DNA of 8,192 nucleotides. Source: an uncultured Planctomycetaceae bacterium (GTDB lineage: Bacteria > Planctomycetota > Planctomycetia > Pirellulales > UBA1268). This document shows, one piece after another, positions 6,278 to 8,192 of the stretch. Position 1 is the stretch's first letter. Every line of letters begins with the position of its first letter. The position numbers were made by a program, and so were the translations under genes. The notes beneath the pieces are model-generated. The model saw only the letters and a program-made list of their open reading frames with translations, was not told where the DNA came from and did not search any database. The stretch spans positions 1 to 8,192 of the forward strand of contig CAISKG010000623.1 in assembly GCA_903885855.1 (NCBI GenBank), in the 5' to 3' direction.

Positions 6278-6727
6278 ATGAACAAGGCATTCTGCAAGGA
6301 GCCCGACCAGTCCGACCGCCCCCTCTGCCCGGCCTGCGGCGCCGAGGGGCTGCCGGTCTCGGAGGCGACGCTCCTGGCGCATCTCGACGCGGCCGACGCC
6401 GACACCCTCGCCGAGCCGGCGGCCTGGTGCGACACCGACAACTGCCCCGTGGCCTACTTCGACGCCCTCGAACGCTCGGTGCCGGTGGCGCGGGCCCGCG
6501 GCGTCCACTGGCCCAAGGATCCCGCCGGCGCGCTGTGCGCCTGCCACGGCCTCACGTGCGACGACGTCGACAGCGACCTCGCCGAGGGGGAGCCGACGCG
6601 CGTCCGGAGGGTGATCGAGGCGGCCGCGGCGCCCGACGCCTGCTGCGCGGCGCGGTCCGCCGACGGCCGGTCGTGCGTGGCGCGGGTGCAGCGCTTCTGG
6701 GTGCGGCGCAAGGCCGCGCGCGGCTGA
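6278..6727 (+). CDS. CopZ N-terminal-domain-like zinc and [2Fe-2S] protein
   Basis: 149 residues with 11 Cys. The first part resembles the zinc-binding domain at the N-terminus of Archaeoglobus-type CopZ: CPAC at 17-20, GLPVSEATL at 24-32, then Cys51 and Cys56 in a WCDTDNCPVAYF context. The second part resembles a BFD-like [2Fe-2S] domain: Cys87-x-Cys89 (LCACHGLT), then Cys122/Cys123 and Cys133. In A. fulgidus CopZ this two-part module precedes a copper-binding HMA domain with CxxC; here the protein ends after the Fe-S part, so the copper-chaperone domain is missing. It is probably cytoplasmic, since no signal peptide or membrane segment is visible. A role in metal handling or electron transfer is inferred. 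It starts at ATG 6278, seven bases after a TACAAT box, and its TGA is one base before the ATG of the EEP gene, so the two are probably cotranscribed and translationally coupled. Confidence 0.83.
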   Translation: MNKAFCKEPDQSDRPLCPACGAEGLPVSEATLLAHLDAADADTLAEPAAWCDTDNCPVAYFDALERSVPVARARGVHWPKDPAGALCACHGLTCDDVDSDLAEGEPTRVRRVIEAAAAPDACCAARSADGRSCVARVQRFWVRRKAARG

Positions 6728-6728
6728 C

Positions 6729-7439
6729 ATGCGGCTCCTCTCCTGGAACATCCACAAGGGGATCGGCGGCCGCGACCGGCTCTACCGCCTGGGGCGCGTG
6801 ATCGACTGCATCGAGGCGGAAAACCCCGACATCGTCTGCCTCCAGGAGGTGGACCGGCTCGTGCGGCGCAGCCGGCACGACGACCAGCCGCGGCTCCTCG
6901 CGCGGCAGCTGCGCTGCCACGCGGCCTTCCAGGCCAACGTCCACGTCGGCGGGGGCACGTACGGCAATCTCGTCCTCTCGCGCTGGGCGCTCGTCACGCG
7001 CCACCGCCTCTCGCTGCGGCTCGGGGCGAAGAAGCCGCGGGGGGCGCAGCTGGTGGTGGTCGACTCGCCCGAGGGGCCGCTGCACGTGGTCAACACCCAC
7101 CTCGGTCTCGCCGAGCGGGAGCGCCACTGGCAGGTGGGGCGACTCCTCGGCCACGCCCTCTTCCGCTCGGGCGCCGCGCATCCCACCGTGGTCGTCGGCG
7201 ACTTCAACGACTGGCGCGACTCGCTCCATCCGGTGGCGGCGTCCGCCGGCGACCTGCGCCAGGTGACGAGCCCGCCCTCGGCCTTCCGCTCCTTTCCCGC
7301 CTGGCTGCCGATCGGCAGCCTCGACAAGGCCTTCGTCAGCGCCGGGATCGAGGTCCGCCAGGCGCGGCTCTCGCGCACCAGCCTCGCGCGCGTGGCCTCC
7401 GACCACCTCCCCCTGGTGGTCGATTTCCACCTCGCCTGA
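6729..7439 (+). CDS. Endonuclease/exonuclease/phosphatase (EEP) family metal-dependent hydrolase
   Basis: 236 residues, a compact complete EEP domain. The family is a Mg-dependent phosphoesterase fold that includes DNase I, exonuclease III and lipid or inositol phosphatases. Key residues are present in order: Asn7 (SWNIHKG), Glu40 (CLQEVD), Tyr78 to Asn80 (TYGN), His124 (VNTHLG), Asp158 and Asn160 (VGDFND), Asp199 (SLDKAFV) and the terminal Asp225-His226 (SDHLPLV). The active site looks intact. The openings NIHKG and GDFNDW resemble the E. coli YbhP-type group, often found beside cardiolipin synthase genes, so a membrane-lipid or phosphodiester role is possible. Nucleic acid remains an alternative substrate. 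There is no signal peptide or membrane segment. It starts one base after the stop of the CopZ-like gene and converges on hemL nine bases after its own stop. Confidence 0.92.
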   Translation: MRLLSWNIHKGIGGRDRLYRLGRVIDCIEAENPDIVCLQEVDRLVRRSRHDDQPRLLARQLRCHAAFQANVHVGGGTYGNLVLSRWALVTRHRLSLRLGAKKPRGAQLVVVDSPEGPLHVVNTHLGLAERERHWQVGRLLGHALFRSGAAHPTVVVGDFNDWRDSLHPVAASAGDLRQVTSPPSAFRSFPAWLPIGSLDKAFVSAGIEVRQARLSRTSLARVASDHLPLVVDFHLA

Positions 7440-7457
7440 CCGGCGCCGTCACGCCGG
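7440..7457. terminator. Perfect 6-bp inverted repeat in convergent gene junction
   Basis: CCGGCG (7440-7445) and CGCCGG (7452-7457) form a perfect all-G/C stem around a six-base loop (CCGTCA). It starts right after the EEP stop and overlaps the hemL stop. There is no U-tract on either side, so it may be a weak bidirectional terminator or simply a chance repeat in GC-rich DNA. Confidence 0.35.
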
Positions 7458-8192
7458 GAGGAGGGCTTCCCGCGCGGCGGCGACGGTGGCCGCGACGTCG
7501 TCGTCGGTGTGCGCCGCCGAGATGAACAGCGCCTCGTACTGGCTGCAGGGGAGATAGACGCCGCGGCGGATCATCTCCCAGAAGAAGCGGGCGTAGGCGG
7601 CGGTGTCGCTCTTCGACGCGGTGCCCCAGCCGGTCACCGGGAAGGGGCTCCCCGGCTGGCTCCCCGACTGGAAGAACATCGTCATCATGCTGCCGCAGCG
7701 GGCCACGCTCACCGGCACGCCGGCCGCGGCCGCCGCGGCGCGGAAGCCCTCCTCGAGCCGGGCGCCGTGGCGCTCCAGCTGCGCGTAGGGGGGATCGTCG
7801 CGCAGCACCTCGAGCGTCGCGGTGCCTGCGGCCACGGCGAGGGGATTGCCCGAGAGCGTGCCCGCCTGGAATACCTTCCCCGCCGGGAGCACGTGATCCA
7901 TGATGTCGCGGCGGCCCCCGTAGGCCCCCAGCGGCAGCCCGCCGCCGACGATCTTGCCCATCGTCGTCAGGTCGGGGGTGACGCCGAGCCGCTCCTGGGC
8001 GCCGCCGTAGGCGAGGCGGAAGCCGGTCATCACCTCGTCGAACACCAGGAGCGCCCCGTGGCGGTGGGTGAGGCGCCGCGCCGCCTCGAGGAACTCGCGC
8101 GGCGGGACCACGAGCCCCATGTTCCCCACGACGGGCTCGAGGAGCACCGCGGCGATGGCGTCGCCGCGGTCGGCGAAGAGGGCCTCGAGCGC
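7449..8192 (-). CDS. hemL: Glutamate-1-semialdehyde 2,1-aminomutase, C-terminal part (5' end outside window)
   Basis: 247 residues are visible, somewhat over half of the usual 430 or so; the N-terminus lies beyond the right edge and the frame is open to 8192. The enzyme is a cytoplasmic PLP-dependent class III aminotransferase-fold mutase. It converts glutamate-1-semialdehyde to 5-aminolevulinate, the last step of the C5 route to tetrapyrroles. In order I see AVLLEPVVGNMG, LLVFDEVMTGFR (cofactor-binding Asp, codon 8037-8039), TTMGKIVGGGLPLGAYGG with the PLP Schiff-base Lys (codon 7953-7955), AGTLSGNPLA, GSMMTMFF and the C-terminal GVYLPCSQYEALFISAAHTDDD. These are characteristic of HemL rather than ornithine- or GABA-type aminotransferases. 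The C-terminal motif reads YLPCSQYEA where many homologues have YLAPSQFEA. It converges with the EEP gene, nine bases away, and nothing visible links it functionally to its neighbours. Confidence 0.95.
   Translation of the reverse strand, partial: ALEALFADRGDAIAAVLLEPVVGNMGLVVPPREFLEAARRLTHRHGALLVFDEVMTGFRLAYGGAQERLGVTPDLTTMGKIVGGGLPLGAYGGRRDIMDHVLPAGKVFQAGTLSGNPLAVAAGTATLEVLRDDPPYAQLERHGARLEEGFRAAAAAAGVPVSVARCGSMMTMFFQSGSQPGSPFPVTGWGTASKSDTAAYARFFWEMIRRGVYLPCSQYEALFISAAHTDDDVAATVAAAREALLPA

Noticed and set aside
4792..6441. 549-codon minus-strand frame overlapping the isomerase-like and DHDPS-like genes
   Set aside because: It is an out-of-frame reading, Arg/Pro-rich without motifs. It was useful only in showing that a one-base change in the 11-G tract would join its ATG at 6279 to the real barrel frame.
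6552..7430. Minus-strand open frames opposite the CopZ-like and EEP genes
   Set aside because: Compositionally biased shadows. The plus strand has complete catalytic motifs for both real genes.
1..8192. Mobile elements, tRNA/rRNA genes, CRISPR repeats, riboswitches
   Set aside because: I saw no transposase, integrase, terminal repeats, direct repeat arrays or tRNA-like cloverleaf. Intergenic space is at most 56 bp, leaving little room for such elements.

Overview
This window is very GC-rich (by eye well above 70%), almost fully coding bacterial chromosome. It holds eight protein genes, two of them cut by the window edges. I see no rRNA, tRNA, CRISPR array, insertion sequence or phage gene. 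The style suggests a high-GC member of the Planctomycetota. It has a secreted Asn/His-rich beta-helix protein, a divergent Old-Yellow-Enzyme-like oxidoreductase, a divergent DHDPS-fold protein, an IolE-like TIM barrel and few Shine-Dalgarno motifs. That assignment rests on family resemblance from memory, not on a marker gene.

Layout. (1) Positions 4275 to 1, minus strand: an apparent three-gene operon with 5-bp and 10-bp gaps. It runs from an NADH:flavin oxidoreductase-like enzyme (2821-4275) to a membrane cardiolipin synthase (1337-2815) to an exported right-handed parallel beta-helix protein that leaves the window (1-1326). (2) A 56-bp divergent spacer (4276-4331) with overlapping promoter candidates. 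(3) Plus strand 4332-5309: a dihydrodipicolinate synthase/N-acetylneuraminate lyase superfamily protein with the Schiff-base lysine but without the usual YYN-type motif. (4) Minus strand 5322-6260: a sugar phosphate isomerase/epimerase-type TIM barrel, convergent with the previous gene and divergent from the next. (5) Plus strand 6278-7439: a tightly coupled pair, a CopZ N-terminal-domain-like zinc/[2Fe-2S] protein and an endonuclease/exonuclease/phosphatase family enzyme. (6) Minus strand 7449-8192: the C-terminal part of glutamate-1-semialdehyde 2,1-aminomutase (HemL, haem/tetrapyrrole synthesis), truncated by the window.

How the genes may work together. The oxidoreductase, the DHDPS-like protein and the isomerase-like barrel could act on related sugar- or keto-acid-type substrates. 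That is inference from fold and position only. The cardiolipin synthase and the EEP enzyme recall the E. coli ybhO (clsB)/ybhP neighbourhood, here split by about 4 kb. The plus-strand genes at 4332 and 6278 share a near-identical 22-bp start region, a TANNAT-like -10 box exactly 7 nt before ATG, which suggests leaderless transcription.

I found no convincing new multi-gene defence, mobile or biosynthetic system. The most useful leads are the shared leaderless promoter motif, the 11-G tract that sets the reading frame at the start of the isomerase-like gene, and the catalytically altered DHDPS-fold protein.
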